Of a DNA stretch of 64,000 nucleotides, positions 16,610 through 25,344 are shown piece by piece. The notes under the pieces are model-generated. The model searched no databases, had not been told where the DNA came from, and worked only from the letters and a program-made list of their open reading frames with translations. This DNA comes from Streptomyces abikoensis (lineage in GTDB: Bacteria; Actinomycetota; Actinomycetes; Streptomycetales; Streptomycetaceae), in NCBI RefSeq assembly GCF_014648775.1, contig NZ_BMRT01000006.1:310001-374000 (forward strand), read 5' to 3'. Every line of letters starts with the position of its first letter. Positions within the stretch are counted from its first letter, which is position 1. The translations under genes and the position numbers were made by a program.

Positions 16610-18948
16610 CGCAGCGTCCTCCGCTTGTTCGCAGTGGTGCGCGCGGTGCGCGGCTGCCAGCCGCGCAGCCGCAGGCTGTTGCCCACGACCAGCAGCGAGC
16701 TGGCGGACATCGCCGCCGCCGCGACCATCGGGCTGAGCAGTCCGACCGCGGCGAGCGGCACGGTGACCATGTTGTAGCCGAAGGCCCAGAGGAGGTTGGA
16801 CCGTACGGTCACGGAGGTGCGGCGGGCCAGCCGGACGGCGTCGGCCAGCGCGCCCATGTCCTCGCGGACGAGCGTCACGTCGGCCGCCCCGATGGCGGCG
16901 TCCGTGCCGCCGCCCATGGCGATGCCGAGGTCGGCGCCGGCCAGGGCGGCGGTGTCGTTGACCCCGTCGCCGATGACCGCGACCCGGTGGCCGCGCTCGC
17001 GGAGCGTGCGGACGAGCTCCGCCTTGTCCTCGGGGGTGGCCCGGGCGTGGACCTCGGTGATGCCCAGCTCGTCGGCCACGGCGTGGGCCGCCGCCGCGCC
17101 GTCGCCGGTGGCCAGCACGGGGCGCAGGCCGAGGCGCTTGAGGTGGTCGACGGCGCGGTAGCTGCCGGCGCGGACGGTGTCGCCGAGGGCGATCACGGCT
17201 CGGGGCTCGCCGTCGACGCGGGCCAGGACGGCGGTCCGGCCGGTTCGCTCGGCGCGGGACAGGGCGTCGGCCAGGGGGGCGGGGAGTTCCGGTCGGTCGG
17301 GTCGGTCCTTCCCGTCCGGACGCGTCACCTCCACCACGTGGCCCTCCACCAGCGCCCGTACGCCCACGCCCGCCGTCGCCGTGAAGTCCGTCGCCGGCGG
17401 CAGGGGCGCGTCCTGCGTCGTCGCCTCGCGCCCGTGGGCGTGGATCGCGCGTCCCACCGGGTGCTCCGAACCCGACTCCGCCGCCGCCACCAGGCGCAGC
17501 GCCTCCGCGTCGCCCGTGACCTCCGTGACCGTCATCGAACCGGTCGTCAGCGTGCCCGTCTTGTCGAGAACCACCGTGTCCACCCGGCGCAGGCCCTCCA
17601 GGGCCTGTGGGCCGCTCACCAGGATGCCCAGGCCCGCACCCCGGCCCGTGGCGGCCAGCAGGGCGGTGGGGGTGGCGAGGCCCAGGGCGCAGGGGCAGGC
17701 CACCACGAGCACCGCGACCGCCGCCGTGACCGCCGCCTGGGGGGCGGCGCCCGCACCCAGCCAGAAGCCGAGGACCGTGACGGCCACGGCCAGCACCGCC
17801 GGGACGAAGACGCCCGCGACCGCGTCCGCGACGCGCTGCACCCGGGCCTTGCCCGCCTGCGCCTCCTCCACCAGCCGGGCGATCCGGGCCAGCTGGGTGT
17901 CCGCGCCGACGGCCTCGGCCCGTACCTCCAGCAGCCCGCCGGAGTTGACCGCGCCGCCCACGACGGCCGTGCCGGGAGCGGCCTCGACGGGCGCGCTCTC
18001 GCCCGTGACCAGCGACAGGTCCAGCGCCGAGCTGCCCGCCACCACCACACCGTCGGTGGCGACGCGCTCCCCGGGACGTACGACGAACACGTCGCCCACC
18101 CGCAAGCGGGCGATGGGAACGCGCCGTTCCGTGCCGTCCGCGTCCCGGACGACCGCGTCCTTCGCCGCGAGCGACGCCAGCGCACGCAGCGCCGAGCCCG
18201 TGCCGCGCCGGGCCCGGGCCTCCAGCAGCCGGCCCGTCAGCACGAACAGCGGTACGCCGACCACCGCTTCCAGGTAGACGTCCGCCGTACCCCCCGTCAT
18301 CGAGGGCACCAGCGTGAACGGCATCCGCATCCCGGGCCGCCCGGCACCGCCGAGGAAGAGCGCGTACGCGGACCAGCCGTAGGAGGCCAGGACGCCGAGC
18401 GAGACCAGGGTGTCCATGGTGGCGGCCGCGTGCCGCAGCCCGCGCAGCGCCCGCTCGTGGAACGGCCAGGAGCCCCATACCGCGACCGGCGAGGCCAGGA
18501 CGAAGCACAGCCACTGCCAGTTGTCGAACTGGAGGGCGGGGACCATGGAGAGCACCAGGACCGGCACCGACAACAGGGCGGTGACGATGAGGCGGGTGAC
18601 GGCGGGTCCGTCCGGCTGACCGATCTCCTCCGTGGCCTCGGCGTCCGTCGCCGTCGCCGGCTTCTCCGGTTCCGGCAGCGCGGCCGTGAATCCCGCGCCC
18701 TCCACCACCGCGATCAGGTCCGCCACCGGCACCGCGGCGGGGTGGCTGACGCGCGCCCGGCACGTCGCCAGGTTGACGGTGGCGCTCACACCCTCCAGCC
18801 GGCCGAGCTTCTTCTCGATGCGCGCCACGCACGCGGCGCAGGTCATCCCGCCGATGATCAGCTCGGTGACGACAGTGGCGACAGCGGCAACGGTGGCATC
18901 CGTGGCGTCCGTGCCGCCGGTGGCGTCCGTGCTCGTCGACGTACTCAT
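16606..18948 (-). CDS. copA: copper-translocating P1B-type ATPase (CopA family)
   Basis: The start is ATG 18948, overlapping the stop of the upstream small protein gene, giving 780 residues. An N-terminal heavy-metal-associated domain carries GGMTCAACVARIEKK (Cu ligands Cys-x2-Cys). Eight transmembrane segments are evident, and the ion-path CPC motif is in ACPCALGLATP. The phosphorylation site DKTGTLT, the TGES loop (VTGESAPV) and the hinge GDGVNDTAAL are all intact. The HP nucleotide-binding motif is SGSEHPVGRA. It should export Cu(I) from the cytoplasm using ATP. A Thr/Asp/Ala-rich extension precedes the metal domain. Its operon also encodes a Met/His membrane peptide and a PCuAC chaperone. 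Confidence 0.95.
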   Translation of the reverse strand: MSTSTSTDATGGTDATDATVAAVATVVTELIIGGMTCAACVARIEKKLGRLEGVSATVNLATCRARVSHPAAVPVADLIAVVEGAGFTAALPEPEKPATATDAEATEEIGQPDGPAVTRLIVTALLSVPVLVLSMVPALQFDNWQWLCFVLASPVAVWGSWPFHERALRGLRHAAATMDTLVSLGVLASYGWSAYALFLGGAGRPGMRMPFTLVPSMTGGTADVYLEAVVGVPLFVLTGRLLEARARRGTGSALRALASLAAKDAVVRDADGTERRVPIARLRVGDVFVVRPGERVATDGVVVAGSSALDLSLVTGESAPVEAAPGTAVVGGAVNSGGLLEVRAEAVGADTQLARIARLVEEAQAGKARVQRVADAVAGVFVPAVLAVAVTVLGFWLGAGAAPQAAVTAAVAVLVVACPCALGLATPTALLAATGRGAGLGILVSGPQALEGLRRVDTVVLDKTGTLTTGSMTVTEVTGDAEALRLVAAAESGSEHPVGRAIHAHGREATTQDAPLPPATDFTATAGVGVRALVEGHVVEVTRPDGKDRPDRPELPAPLADALSRAERTGRTAVLARVDGEPRAVIALGDTVRAGSYRAVDHLKRLGLRPVLATGDGAAAAHAVADELGITEVHARATPEDKAELVRTLRERGHRVAVIGDGVNDTAALAGADLGIAMGGGTDAAIGAADVTLVREDMGALADAVRLARRTSVTVRSNLLWAFGYNMVTVPLAAVGLLSPMVAAAAMSASSLLVVGNSLRLRGWQPRTARTTANKRRTLR

Positions 18949-19163
18949 CAGTGGCCCATTCCGGGCATGCCGCCCATGTTCCCGTCGTTGCCGCCGCTTC
19001 CGCCATCCGAACCCGTGGTCGCACCGCCGACGCGGTGGAGGCCCGGCGCGACGGGACCGGCGGCCGAACCGGCCGCGTAGGAGACGCCGAAGAGAACGGC
19101 CAGCAGCAGGACGAAGCCTGCCAAAGTGGCATAGGGGAGGGGACGTGCCAGACGTGCGGTCAT
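18948..19163 (-). CDS. small single-span membrane protein with Met/Gly/His tail
   Basis: ATG 19163 gives a 71-residue protein; ATG 19211 in the same frame would add 16 residues, and neither has a clear ribosome site. One transmembrane segment (YATLAGFVLLLAVLFGVSYA) is followed by a flexible extracytoplasmic tail ending GNMGGMPGMGH. The Met/His tail is a plausible copper-binding element. The stop codon overlaps the CopA start (ATGA), so it is the first gene of the coupled copper operon. The likely role is to present or buffer copper at the membrane for CopA or PCuAC; this is inferred from composition and context. Confidence 0.72.
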   Translation of the reverse strand: MTARLARPLPYATLAGFVLLLAVLFGVSYAAGSAAGPVAPGLHRVGGATTGSDGGSGGNDGNMGGMPGMGH

Positions 19164-19211
19164 CGCCGCATCGTGGCACGGCGCGAGCCCGTGTCCCGGC
19201 GCTTCGGCCAC

Positions 19212-19333
19212 TTCCCGGCGCGTGAGGATTGTCCCTTTCCCGGCCGGGAACCAGAGCGCCTCCGCGCCCGACTACCCGGAGATCGAGGCCCCCTCCCCGA
19301 ACCCGGCGAGCCCCTCGCCGAAATGGCCGGGAA
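19212..19333. promoter_or_regulatory. TTCCCGGC motif cluster between the copper operon and the isonitrile operon
   Basis: The 230-bp gap between the divergent operons contains a perfect 14-bp palindrome TTCCCGGCCGGGAA (19237-19250) and two further half-sites, TTCCCGGC (19212-19219) and GCCGGGAA (19326-19333). The palindrome lies about 75 bp from the copper start and 145 bp from the P450 start. It does not resemble a typical CsoR site. A regulator acting on both operons is possible but unproven. Confidence 0.4.
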
Positions 19334-19393
19334 CTCACCCCCGGAGGCGTACGACTCCTCAAGGGTCCATCACTTCGCGAGGAGACTCCCACC

Positions 19394-20710
19394 GTGCCGC
19401 TGCCCGACCCCGTGCCCCTCTACGGCCCCGAGTACAAGCGCGATCCGTACCCGCTGTACGCACGGATGCGCGAGGCCGGCCCCATCCACCGGGTGCTCTT
19501 CCCCAGCGGGGTCACCGCCTGGCTGGTCACCGGGCACGCCGCCGCGCAGCGGACCCTCGCCGATCCCCGGCTGGGCAAGAACCACGAGCTCGGCAACGAC
19601 CGCTGGCGCGCCCGAGCCTCGATCATGCCCGAGCCCCAGCACTCCCAGCTCCAGGTCCACCTCCTCCACCAGGACGCGCCGAAGCACACCGCCATGCGCC
19701 GCCTGATCACCGATGCTTTCGCGCCACGGCGCGTGGAGGCGCTGCGGCCGCGGTTCCAGGAGATGGCCGACGCTCTCGTCGACGCCATGCCCATCGACGC
19801 GATGCCCACCGAAGGGCCGGACGGCATCGACCTCGTGCGGTGCTTCGCCGCCCGCTTCCCCTTCCAGGTCCTCGCCGAGGTCATCGGCCTGCCCCCGCAC
19901 CTCGCCGCCCGCTTCCGCCGCGAGTGGGGCAAGGTCGTCGCGCCGGTCGGCCCCGCGGACCCCGGCCGCCCGGCCTACGAGGCGCTACTGCGCGGCCTCC
20001 AGGAGTACATCGCCGAGGTCGTCGCCGACCGGCGCGAGCACCCCGGGGACGGCCTGCTCTCCCGGCTCGTCACCGCCCGGGACGAGGGCGAGCTCAGCCC
20101 GGAGGAGCTCGACTCCATGATCTTCCAGCTGCTCGTGGCCGGTCAGGAACCGGTCACCAACCAGATCACCACCGCGCTCGTGGCCCTGACGCGCCACCCC
20201 GGGGCCCTGGAGCGGCTGCGCGCCGAACCCGCGCTCATGCCCCGCGCCGTCGAGGAACTCCTCCGCCTCGACAGCGCCTTCGAGCTCACCACCTGGCGCT
20301 TCCTCGCCGAGGACGCCGAGCTGCACGGCACGCGCGTCCCCGCCGGCGACTCCGTGATCGTCTCCCTCTGCGCGGCCAACCGCGACCCCGAGCGCTTCCC
20401 CGACCCCGACGTCCTCGACCTCGACCGGGCCCAGGGTCCGCACCTGGCCTTCGGCCACGGCACCCACTTCTGCCCGGGCGCCGCCCTGGCCCGCATCGAA
20501 CTCCAGGTCGCCCTCGGCACGCTGATCGCCCGGCTGCCCGGGCTGCGGCTCGCCGTGCCCGACGACGAGCTCGAGTGGATCCCCGCCGTCCTCGGCCGGG
20601 GCACGGCCGCGCTGCCCGTCGCCTTCGACACGTCCGGCACGTCCACCCCCGCGCCTGTGCCCGCGCCCACCCCCGCATGCCCCCGCGACCTGAAGTGGCC
20701 CCGCACGTGA
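19394..20710 (+). CDS. cytochrome P450 of the isonitrile operon
   Basis: GTG 19394 (GGAG nine bases upstream) gives a 438-residue bacterial class I P450. The heme ligand block is FGHGTHFCPGAALAR near residue 360, and the ExxR motif is in VEELLRLDSAF. The I-helix reads LLVAGQEPVTNQ, so the usual acid-alcohol pair (Glu/Asp-Thr) has Pro in the Thr position. That can mean altered oxygen activation or coupling chemistry. The next gene is an isonitrile synthase whose start overlaps this stop (GTGA). P450 plus isonitrile synthase recalls the Dit1/Dit2 and xanthocillin pairs, where the P450 oxidises or dimerises the tyrosine-derived product. The C-terminal tail is Pro/Ala-rich and unstructured. Confidence 0.92.
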   Translation: MPLPDPVPLYGPEYKRDPYPLYARMREAGPIHRVLFPSGVTAWLVTGHAAAQRTLADPRLGKNHELGNDRWRARASIMPEPQHSQLQVHLLHQDAPKHTAMRRLITDAFAPRRVEALRPRFQEMADALVDAMPIDAMPTEGPDGIDLVRCFAARFPFQVLAEVIGLPPHLAARFRREWGKVVAPVGPADPGRPAYEALLRGLQEYIAEVVADRREHPGDGLLSRLVTARDEGELSPEELDSMIFQLLVAGQEPVTNQITTALVALTRHPGALERLRAEPALMPRAVEELLRLDSAFELTTWRFLAEDAELHGTRVPAGDSVIVSLCAANRDPERFPDPDVLDLDRAQGPHLAFGHGTHFCPGAALARIELQVALGTLIARLPGLRLAVPDDELEWIPAVLGRGTAALPVAFDTSGTSTPAPVPAPTPACPRDLKWPRT

Positions 20711-21660
20711 TACCCGCCATGACCGCCACGGCCCGCGCGGCCGCCACCTCCCCCGAAGCCCGGATCCTCCGGCTGCTCCTGCCCTTCCACCGCACCACCG
20801 GGGCGTCCTCCCCGGACCCCGCCGACCATCCCGAACAGCTCGCCCAGATACGCGAGTTCACCGACGCGAACGAGCCGGTCGTCCTCACGCTCCCCGGCTT
20901 CCCCTGCAAGTCGCCCAATCCGGCCAAGGTCCTCGGCCATCTGCCCGACGAGGGCGAGCGGCTCTCCCTGGCCTTCCTCGACCGGCTCTGCGACCGCGTC
21001 GGCGAGGTGTACGCCCCTGGCGCTCGCCTGGTCATCTGCTCGGACGGGCACATCTTCGGCGACCTCATCCACGTGCCCGACGAGCACATCGACGCCTACG
21101 GCGACGAACTGCGCGCCCTCATCGAGCGGGAGGGCCTCACCCATCTCGACACCTTCGACCTGCGGCAGGTCCACGGCGATCTGCCGCACGACGAGAAGCG
21201 CCGCCTCGTCGTCGACGCGTACGCGCCCTCCCTCGACTCCCTGCGTGCCCTGACCCGTGCCGATTTGGAGACGGCCCGGCTCTACCGGGGCATCACCCGG
21301 TTCCTGGTGGAGGACACGGCGGACTTCGAGGGCAGCCGGTCGGCGCTGCAGCGGGAGTGCCGCGCACGGGCGTACGGGGTGATCGCCCGCAGCCGGGCGT
21401 GGGGCGATCTCATCGCCGATCACTTCCCCCGGTCCGTGCGGCTGTCCATTCATCCGCAGCGGCCCGGCTCCGCCAAGTTCGGGATCCGGCTGCTGGACGC
21501 GGACGACGCGTGGGCCACGCCCTGGCACACGGCGGTGCTGCGGACGCCCGACGGCGCGGCGCGGCTGGTGCGGCGGGAGGAGGCCGAGCGGGCGGGACGG
21601 CTCGTCCTGCGGGACGGGCGGCCCAGCCACTACGTGGCCGGTTCTCTGCCGTGTGGGTGA
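20707..21660 (+). CDS. isonitrile (isocyanide) synthase family protein, PvcA/Dit1 type
   Basis: GTG 20707 overlaps the P450 stop as GTGA; ATG 20719 is an in-frame alternative. The 317-residue protein matches the pyoverdine/dityrosine biosynthesis (PvcA/IsnA/Dit1) family: an N-terminal LTLPGFPCKSPNPAKVLGHLPDEGE block, ICSDGHIFGDLI, and a C-terminal RLSIHPQRPGSAKFGIRLL. Members of this family make an isonitrile from the amino group of Tyr or Trp and C2 of ribulose-5-phosphate. No PvcB-type Fe/2-oxoglutarate oxygenase follows. Instead the P450 upstream is the probable tailoring enzyme. The copper operon next door suggests the product may bind copper; isonitriles coordinate Cu strongly. Product and substrate amino acid are not determined by the sequence. 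Confidence 0.88.
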   Translation: MIPAMTATARAAATSPEARILRLLLPFHRTTGASSPDPADHPEQLAQIREFTDANEPVVLTLPGFPCKSPNPAKVLGHLPDEGERLSLAFLDRLCDRVGEVYAPGARLVICSDGHIFGDLIHVPDEHIDAYGDELRALIEREGLTHLDTFDLRQVHGDLPHDEKRRLVVDAYAPSLDSLRALTRADLETARLYRGITRFLVEDTADFEGSRSALQRECRARAYGVIARSRAWGDLIADHFPRSVRLSIHPQRPGSAKFGIRLLDADDAWATPWHTAVLRTPDGAARLVRREEAERAGRLVLRDGRPSHYVAGSLPCG

Positions 21661-21736
21661 AGGGGCGAGCAACCCCTCGGGGGTGTGGAGAGTCTCAACC
21701 GGCACCATGCCACTCGCGACTTCCACGGAGGACACA

Positions 21737-22198
21737 GTGAAGCGTGCTGTACGTACCCGCGTCGCGGCGGCCGCGCTGCTCGCCGCCGCCACGAGCGTCA
21801 CCGCGGTGGTGGCGGGCACCGGGACGGCCGTCGCCGCCCCCGCCGCCGCGTACAACCAGGAGTGCGGCGCCGGATACAAGCAGGTCAACCAGCTCCCGAT
21901 CCCGGACCGGGGGACGGTGTTCCTGGCCTACAACGCCGCCACCGGCAAGAACTGCGTGGTCACCAAGCGGAACGCCTCGACCGGCTCGCCGCTGTGGGTG
22001 GGCTCCTGGATCCAGCGCAACACGGAACTGAAGTCGAAGCAGGAGCAGTACGGCTTCTTCACGTCGTACTCGGGGCCGGTCTACCTGGACGCCAAGGGCA
22101 AGTGCGTCGACTGGGGCGGCGAGATCGACGGCTATGTCGTGGCCCGCTACAAGACGAACTGCGGCACCCTGGCCCCCACCGGGCAGCAGAACCGCTGA
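21737..22198 (+). CDS. secreted spore-associated-protein-like (SapA-like) protein
   Basis: GTG 21737 follows a good GGAGG site. The 153-residue precursor has a clear signal peptide (to AVAAPAAA). The mature domain carries conserved Cys residues (ECGAGY, GKNCVVTKRN, KCVDWGG, NCGTL) that probably form two disulfides. The GYKQVNQL and GTVFLAYNAATGKNCVV segments resemble the Streptomyces spore-associated protein SapA family. It is likely an exported protein of the aerial hyphae or spore surface with no known enzymatic role. It lies 76 bp after the isonitrile synthase gene and may be co-transcribed, although its own promoter is plausible. It ends at a strong terminator. Confidence 0.75.
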   Translation: MKRAVRTRVAAAALLAAATSVTAVVAGTGTAVAAPAAAYNQECGAGYKQVNQLPIPDRGTVFLAYNAATGKNCVVTKRNASTGSPLWVGSWIQRNTELKSKQEQYGFFTSYSGPVYLDAKGKCVDWGGEIDGYVVARYKTNCGTLAPTGQQNR

Positions 22199-22208
22199 CG
22201 CGACGAAA

Positions 22209-22241
22209 AGGCCGTCGGCCGGGTTTCCCGGCCGACGGCCT
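22209..22241. terminator. bidirectional hairpin terminator
   Basis: Perfect 15-bp arms (22209-22223 and 22227-22241; AGGCCGTCGGCCGGG) enclose a TTT loop. It lies between convergent genes and is preceded by an A-run, giving a T-run for minus-strand transcription. Confidence 0.88.
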
Positions 22242-22265
22242 GGAGTCGCCTCGTGGGGGTGTCCC

Positions 22266-23258
22266 TTACCTGAACAGGCGGTCCGCGCTCGTGGCCATGC
22301 GGTGGGTGCCGCTGTGGCGGTTGACCCAGTCACGGATGAGGCTGACGGCGTTGGCGCACTTCCAGTTGTCGTCGTACTCGCGCACACCAGTGAAGGCGCC
22401 GTAGCCCGCGATGATGCCGTCCACCCGCGCGTCGCCCAGGAGTTTGTCGACGTACCAGGGGTCGTTGTAGGTGGTCGTCCAGGACAGCGTGGCCGCGATC
22501 CGGCCGGCGGCGCGGTCGCCGGCGCCCTTCTTCAGCTCGGCGCACGTGTTGTACGTGGCTTCCGTGCAGTTGCCGAAGCCCTTGGTGATGTCGCTGTCGC
22601 CGTAGTCCATCGCCCGGTGACCGGCCGGGAACCCCGGACCGGACCGGTTGAAGGCACCCTGGGCCTGGTCGCGGGTCCCCGTCGTCGTGATGCCCTCCAG
22701 GCGGCCGAGCCTGCCCTCCAGGCTCTTCCAGCCCCTGCCGCCGACGTCCGGGGTGCTGCCGCCGTGGTACTCGTAGAAACCGTAGAGGACCTGGATCCCG
22801 GCAGCCGTCAGCCGCTGCGCCTTGTCCCGCAGGCCGGCCACACTGCACCCGCGGTTCTGCGCCTCCCCGCAGTAGTTCGGGTCCTTGATGTCCAGCCACA
22901 CCAGCGCCAGCCTGCGTCCCGCGTTCGCGTGGGAGATGATGCGGTCCATCATGCTGTCGAAGCTGGGGCCCCGCCGGTTGTCACCGGCCGAGGAACAGTC
23001 GTGATAGGCGCGCCATTCGTTCGGGTTCCACCAGGCGCACACGTCGATCTCGATGGCGTTGGCGCCGTGCTTGAGCGCGGCGTCCACGCCGTCCAGGGTG
23101 TCGACCCGGTGCGCGATGGCGTAGATCGCGTGCCGCTGATCGGCCGCTGCCGCCGGGGCCGTGCCGAGCCCCGTCGCGCCGACGACGATCCCGCACAGCG
23201 CCGCCAGCAGCGCCAGTAACTTCCTCGGGCCGGCACGGTGTCGAAGGTGAGTGGTCAA
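22266..23258 (-). CDS. secreted sphingomyelinase D/phospholipase D-like enzyme
   Basis: The 330-residue precursor has a signal peptide (to about residue 38, ending APAAAA). It then shows the sphingomyelinase D/GDPD-like barrel: YAIAHRV with the first catalytic His, NAIEIDVCAWW with the metal-binding Glu and Asp, and YHDCSS with the second His. Late in the sequence TYNDPWYVD is followed by a C-terminal ATSADRLF, close to the ATxxDN tail motif of spider and bacterial sphingomyelinase D. It should cleave the head group of sphingo- or lysophospholipids outside the cell, often forming cyclic phosphates. Several Cys pairs fit an exported enzyme. It is monocistronic and convergent with the SapA-like gene. 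Confidence 0.82.
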   Translation of the reverse strand: MTTHLRHRAGPRKLLALLAALCGIVVGATGLGTAPAAAADQRHAIYAIAHRVDTLDGVDAALKHGANAIEIDVCAWWNPNEWRAYHDCSSAGDNRRGPSFDSMMDRIISHANAGRRLALVWLDIKDPNYCGEAQNRGCSVAGLRDKAQRLTAAGIQVLYGFYEYHGGSTPDVGGRGWKSLEGRLGRLEGITTTGTRDQAQGAFNRSGPGFPAGHRAMDYGDSDITKGFGNCTEATYNTCAELKKGAGDRAAGRIAATLSWTTTYNDPWYVDKLLGDARVDGIIAGYGAFTGVREYDDNWKCANAVSLIRDWVNRHSGTHRMATSADRLFR

Positions 23259-23476
23259 GAAACGTACCCCTTCAGGTCGGTCATGACGGTGTCATGTCGG
23301 TGTCCCGACGGACGCCCCCGAGCCTGCCGGTGTCCCGGCCGCGTCCGCCAGGGCATTCCAGCCGTTTCGGGACGCCGGAACGCGGAAACGGACGGTGACC
23401 CGGGGGATGCGAGCCGCCTGGAACGCGGGAACGGGACGCGGGAACAGGAGGGGTCCTCGTCATCACCCTGCCCTCG

Positions 23477-24274
23477 TCAGACGGCCGTCGTCAGATCCGC
23501 CCCCGCCGGCGCCCTGTGGTCGAACGCGATCAGCGGGTCACCCGTCAGCGGGTGTTCCACCACCGCCGCCCGCACCCCGAACACCTCCGCCAGCAGCTCC
23601 GCCGTGAGCACCTCGCGGGGCGGGCCCGAGGCGACCACCGCGCCGTCGTGGAGGACGTGGAGCCGGTCGCAGACGGAGGCGGCCGCGTTGAGGTCGTGGA
23701 GGGCGAGGAGGGTGGTGCGGCGCTGGGCGCGCAGCAGGGTCAGCAGCTCCACCTGGTGGCGGACGTCCAGGTGGTTGGTCGGCTCGTCCAGCACCAGCAC
23801 CTCGGGGGACTGGGCCAGCGCGCGGGCCAGCAGGACCCGCTGGCGTTCGCCGCCGGAGAGCGCGGAGAAGCGGCGCCGCGCCGCGTGGGCCATGCCCACG
23901 TGGGTCAGGGCCTCGCTCACCACGTCGCGGTCGGCGGCGTCCTCGCCCGCGAAGGCCCGCTTGTAGGGGGTGCGGCCCATGGCGACGACCTCGCGCACCG
24001 ACAGCTCGAAGTCCGTGCCCCGCTCCTGCGGCAGCGCCGCCACCCGCCTGGCGCTCTCGACGGCCGACAGCTCCCGGATGTCCGCGTCCCCGACCAGCAC
24101 CCGGCCCGCGTGCGGGCGCAGATGCCGGTAGACGGTGCGCAGCACGGTCGACTTGCCGCTGCCGTTGGGGCCCACGAGGCCCGCGATCTCGCCCTCGGCG
24201 GCGAGCAGGTCGACCCCGGAGACCACCGTCCGGCCGGACAGCCGGACCTCCAGGCCCTCGACGGAGATCCTCAT
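23477..24274 (-). CDS. FecE/FepC-type ABC transporter ATP-binding protein
   Basis: The start is ATG 24274, overlapping the permease stop as ATGA; 265 residues. Walker A is GPNGSGKST, the signature is LSGGERQRV, Walker B is VLVLDEPTNHLD and the H-loop is LALHDLNAA. The sequence is of the iron-siderophore, heme and cobalamin importer group (FecCDE/BtuCD). It is the third gene of a three-gene operon with a permease and a lipoprotein binding protein. It should energise import of a metal-chelate. The P450/isonitrile pair and copper genes upstream make an isonitrile or metal-chelate cargo a possibility, but cargo cannot be read from this subunit. Confidence 0.93.
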   Translation of the reverse strand: MRISVEGLEVRLSGRTVVSGVDLLAAEGEIAGLVGPNGSGKSTVLRTVYRHLRPHAGRVLVGDADIRELSAVESARRVAALPQERGTDFELSVREVVAMGRTPYKRAFAGEDAADRDVVSEALTHVGMAHAARRRFSALSGGERQRVLLARALAQSPEVLVLDEPTNHLDVRHQVELLTLLRAQRRTTLLALHDLNAAASVCDRLHVLHDGAVVASGPPREVLTAELLAEVFGVRAAVVEHPLTGDPLIAFDHRAPAGADLTTAV

Positions 24275-25344
24275 GGCCGCTCCAGACGTCGGTCCAGCAG
24301 GTACAGCAGGGTCGGCGCGCCGATCAGGGAGGTGACCACGCCCACCGGCAGCTCCTGGTCGGGCAGGGCGGTACGGGCCACCAGGTCGACGACGGTGAGC
24401 AGGACGGCGCCGAACAGCGCGGCCACCGGCAGCAGCCGGCGGTGGTCGCCGCCCACCAGCATCCGGCAGGCGTGCGGGACCATCAGGCCCACGAAGCCGA
24501 TCGCCCCGGACACCGACACCAGCACGCCCGTCAGCAGGCTCGTGGCCACGAACAGCTCGCGCCGCAGCCGGGTGACGTCGACGCCCAGGCTCGCGGCCGT
24601 CTCGTCGCCCATCAGCATCGCGTTGAGGGCACGGGCCCGGGCCAGCAGCACTGCCGTGGTCGCCACGACGGCGGCGGCGGGCAGCGCGAGGGTCGCCCAT
24701 TGGGCGCCGCCGAGGGAGCCCATCAGCCAGAACAGCGCGCCGTGGGTGCGCTGTTCGTCGCCCGCCTGGAGCACCAGGTAGTGGGTGAAGCCGGACAGGA
24801 ACTGCCCGATGCCCACCCCCGCCAGCACCAGGCGCAGCGGCCGGAAGCCGCCGCCGCGCCGGGCGAACGCCCACACCAGCGCGAACGAGGCGAGCGCCCC
24901 GGCGAACGCCGCCGAGGACAGCCCGATGCCCAGCGCCCCGCCCGCGCCCGCCCCCAGCACGATCGCCGAGACCGCGCCCAGCGAGGCGCCGCTGGAGATG
25001 CCCAGCAGGTACGGGTCCGCCAGCGGGTTGCGGACCAGGGCCTGGACGGCCGTGCCGACCAGCCCCAGGCCCGCGCCCACCACGGCCGCCAGCAGCGCGC
25101 GCGGCACCCGCAGCCGCCAGACGATCAGGTCCTGGGTGCCGGGTGCGGGCTCCTGCCCGCTCACTCCGCGCACCACCGCCGACCACACCTCGCCGAGCGG
25201 CACCCGCGTCGAGCCGAGGCACACGGACGCGGCGAGCGCCGCCACCAGCAGGACGCCCAGGGCCGCGCAGGCCCACCCGGCGCCCACGGTACGGACGCCC
25301 GGCTCCCCCTCCTCCGCCGTCCCGGCGGTGGCGAGCGCCGTCAT
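24271..25344 (-). CDS. FecCD-family ABC transporter permease
   Basis: The 357-residue protein has about nine to ten transmembrane segments and the FecCD/BtuC blocks WRLRVPRALLAAVVGAGLGL, QALVRNPLADPYLLGISSGA and IGFVGLMVPHACRML. A single permease gene suggests a homodimeric channel. Its start abuts the stop of the binding-protein gene (25345), and its stop overlaps the ATPase start, so translation of the three is coupled. It should move metal-chelates such as ferric siderophores, heme or cobalamin across the cytoplasmic membrane. Confidence 0.93.
   Translation of the reverse strand: MTALATAGTAEEGEPGVRTVGAGWACAALGVLLVAALAASVCLGSTRVPLGEVWSAVVRGVSGQEPAPGTQDLIVWRLRVPRALLAAVVGAGLGLVGTAVQALVRNPLADPYLLGISSGASLGAVSAIVLGAGAGGALGIGLSSAAFAGALASFALVWAFARRGGGFRPLRLVLAGVGIGQFLSGFTHYLVLQAGDEQRTHGALFWLMGSLGGAQWATLALPAAAVVATTAVLLARARALNAMLMGDETAASLGVDVTRLRRELFVATSLLTGVLVSVSGAIGFVGLMVPHACRMLVGGDHRRLLPVAALFGAVLLTVVDLVARTALPDQELPVGVVTSLIGAPTLLYLLDRRLERP

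Noticed and set aside
19164..19393. CsoR-type copper operator in the divergent gap
   Set aside because: I looked for the GC-rich palindromic CsoR pattern with central A/T flanks and did not find it; only the TTCCCGGC motifs remain.
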